A DNA stretch of 52,835 bases from Saprospiraceae bacterium (GTDB lineage Bacteria > Bacteroidota > Bacteroidia > Chitinophagales > Saprospiraceae), in NCBI GenBank assembly GCA_017996375.1, contig JAGOHC010000004.1, forward strand, positions 1 to 52,835, in the 5' to 3' direction. Of the stretch, positions 52,013-52,835 are shown piece by piece. The notes under the pieces were generated by a model that saw only the letters and a program-made list of their open reading frames with translations, ran no database searches and was not told the DNA's origin. Position 1 is the stretch's first letter; each line of letters starts with the position of its first letter. The translations under genes were made by a program, and so were the position numbers.

Positions 52013-52835
52013 GTGGCGATTAAAAAACCACGCACAAACACAAAAAATATTCAATCACTCTTAAAAATTGACACCCTGAAAAAGGTTCTCTTCTCGCTCA
52101 TTGTAGCACTGCTCACCACTTTCAACACTTTCGCACAACTTTATGAAGTATCGCTCGACCAAAAAATTGATGCTTCGCCCCTGATTATCGAAGGCAAAGT
52201 TATCGAACAAAAATGTTTCCGCACCAAGTATGGCGACATTTACACCGCCAACAAAATCCAACTCTCCGGTACGCTCAAAGGCAATTACGACAAGGACGTT
52301 TTGACCGTCACCACTTGGGGTGGCGAATTAGACGGCGAGATGCAAACTTGGACGCACTTACTCACTTTGCGCGTTGGAGAAAAGGGAATTTTCTTCTTAG
52401 AACCCACCCGCGTTGAAAGTATTGACAATCCGGATTTCGCACCCGCCTTTGATGTGTATGCCGGCGTACAAGGGTTTTTGCAACAACGCACGAATGACCA
52501 CAAGGCAATTTTTTATGCCGAACCCTTTCATGCCTATTTTAATCCGGAGGCTGAAATTTTTGCGTACATCGCCCGAAAAGTAAATCAACCATTTGCGGCA
52601 CACGGCGAGGAGGACACCAAAAAATCGGGTATCCGTTTTCATTTTACCGACATTAATTTTGATGGAACTTCCATCAGTTTTAAAATTTATGTGAACTCCC
52701 TTTACGGCGAAAAAAAGTTGTTCAAATCGGGTGTAGCTATGGGGTATAACTCCGAATTTTTTGGCGAAAATGTTGCCGTAAATAACCACCTGCAACTGAC
52801 GGAAGATGGCATATCGCTACCCGCCGCCTATACTT
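52013..52835 (+). CDS. Secreted protein of unknown function, 5' part only, start codon uncertain
   Basis: A plus-strand frame stays open from 52013 to the window end. From 52076 it reads (L)KKVLFSLIVALLTTFNTFAQ, a good signal peptide, followed by a beta-rich domain (PLIIEGKVIEQKCFRTKYG..., IYTANKIQLSGTLKGNY..., LTLRVGEKGIFFLEPT) of the kind found at the N-terminus of large Bacteroidota surface proteins. There is no in-frame ATG before the signal peptide; candidates are GTG 52013, which would add 21 residues, or CTG 52076. The C-terminus, where a T9SS signal might lie, is outside the window. Confidence 0.7.
   Translation, partial: MAIKKPRTNTKNIQSLLKIDTLKKVLFSLIVALLTTFNTFAQLYEVSLDQKIDASPLIIEGKVIEQKCFRTKYGDIYTANKIQLSGTLKGNYDKDVLTVTTWGGELDGEMQTWTHLLTLRVGEKGIFFLEPTRVESIDNPDFAPAFDVYAGVQGFLQQRTNDHKAIFYAEPFHAYFNPEAEIFAYIARKVNQPFAAHGEEDTKKSGIRFHFTDINFDGTSISFKIYVNSLYGEKKLFKSGVAMGYNSEFFGENVAVNNHLQLTEDGISLPAAYT

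Overview
The window is a piece of a Bacteroidota chromosome, most likely from a Saprospiria/Chitinophagia-type environmental lineage. Several things point there: two large secreted M36 metalloproteases carrying C-terminal type IX secretion (T9SS) sorting domains, lineage-typical families (DUF4270, DUF4290, a truncated glycogen-synthase-like protein, long NusB, PD40-OmpA protein, TIGR02757), and many upstream boxes matching the Bacteroidota -7 consensus TAnnTTTG. No rRNA, tRNA, CRISPR array, complete insertion sequence or prophage is visible. Most of the content is ordinary housekeeping and cell-envelope genes in short operons on both strands.

Layout. 1-628: truncated class III aminotransferase. 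749-1477: GH25 lysozyme. 1548-5117: M36 protease with a PA domain. 5118-6062: non-coding stretch with a strong terminator, a 138-bp tandem repeat carrying hairpins, and AT-rich DNA. 6063-10765: enoyl-CoA hydratase, 3-hydroxyanthranilate dioxygenase, MauG-type dihaem protein, outer-membrane barrel-like protein, LemA, RidA-like protein. 10787-14605: esterase, RimO, DUF4956 membrane protein, RsmG. 14616-20629: four-gene minus-strand run (2-oxoacid dehydrogenase E2, TPR/PD40/OmpA protein, SAM methyltransferase, MsbA-like exporter). 20853-25174: RluB-type pseudouridine synthase, ferredoxin-NADP reductase, CysS, DUF4290. 25217-29312: truncated glycogen synthase-like protein, DUF4270 lipoprotein and GlmS, which with DUF4290 form a probable operon. 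29498-35630: DUF1015, purine nucleoside phosphorylase, TIGR02757, PanC, orphan response regulator, CysN. 35651-43373: GH109-type glycosidase/oxidoreductase, MnmG, long NusB, GpsA, PckA. 43439-45441: two adjacent membrane proteins sharing a Pycsar-effector-type (PycTM, formerly DUF5706) region, one fused to an HD phosphohydrolase. 45566-49833: second M36 protease and second esterase. 50005-51876: small tail-anchored-like protein and PabB. 52013-52835: start of a secreted protein that runs off the window.

How it fits together: the window mixes central metabolism (PckA, GpsA, GlmS, PNP, PanC, PabB), RNA/ribosome modification (RimO, RsmG, RluB, MnmG, CysS, NusB) and surface/secreted functions (M36 proteases, lysozyme, OmpA-type protein, lipoproteins). 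The most interesting locus is the HD-PycTM / PycTM pair: it has effector-like architecture related to cyclic-nucleotide antiphage defence, but no cyclase gene lies within the window, so a complete Pycsar system is not claimed.
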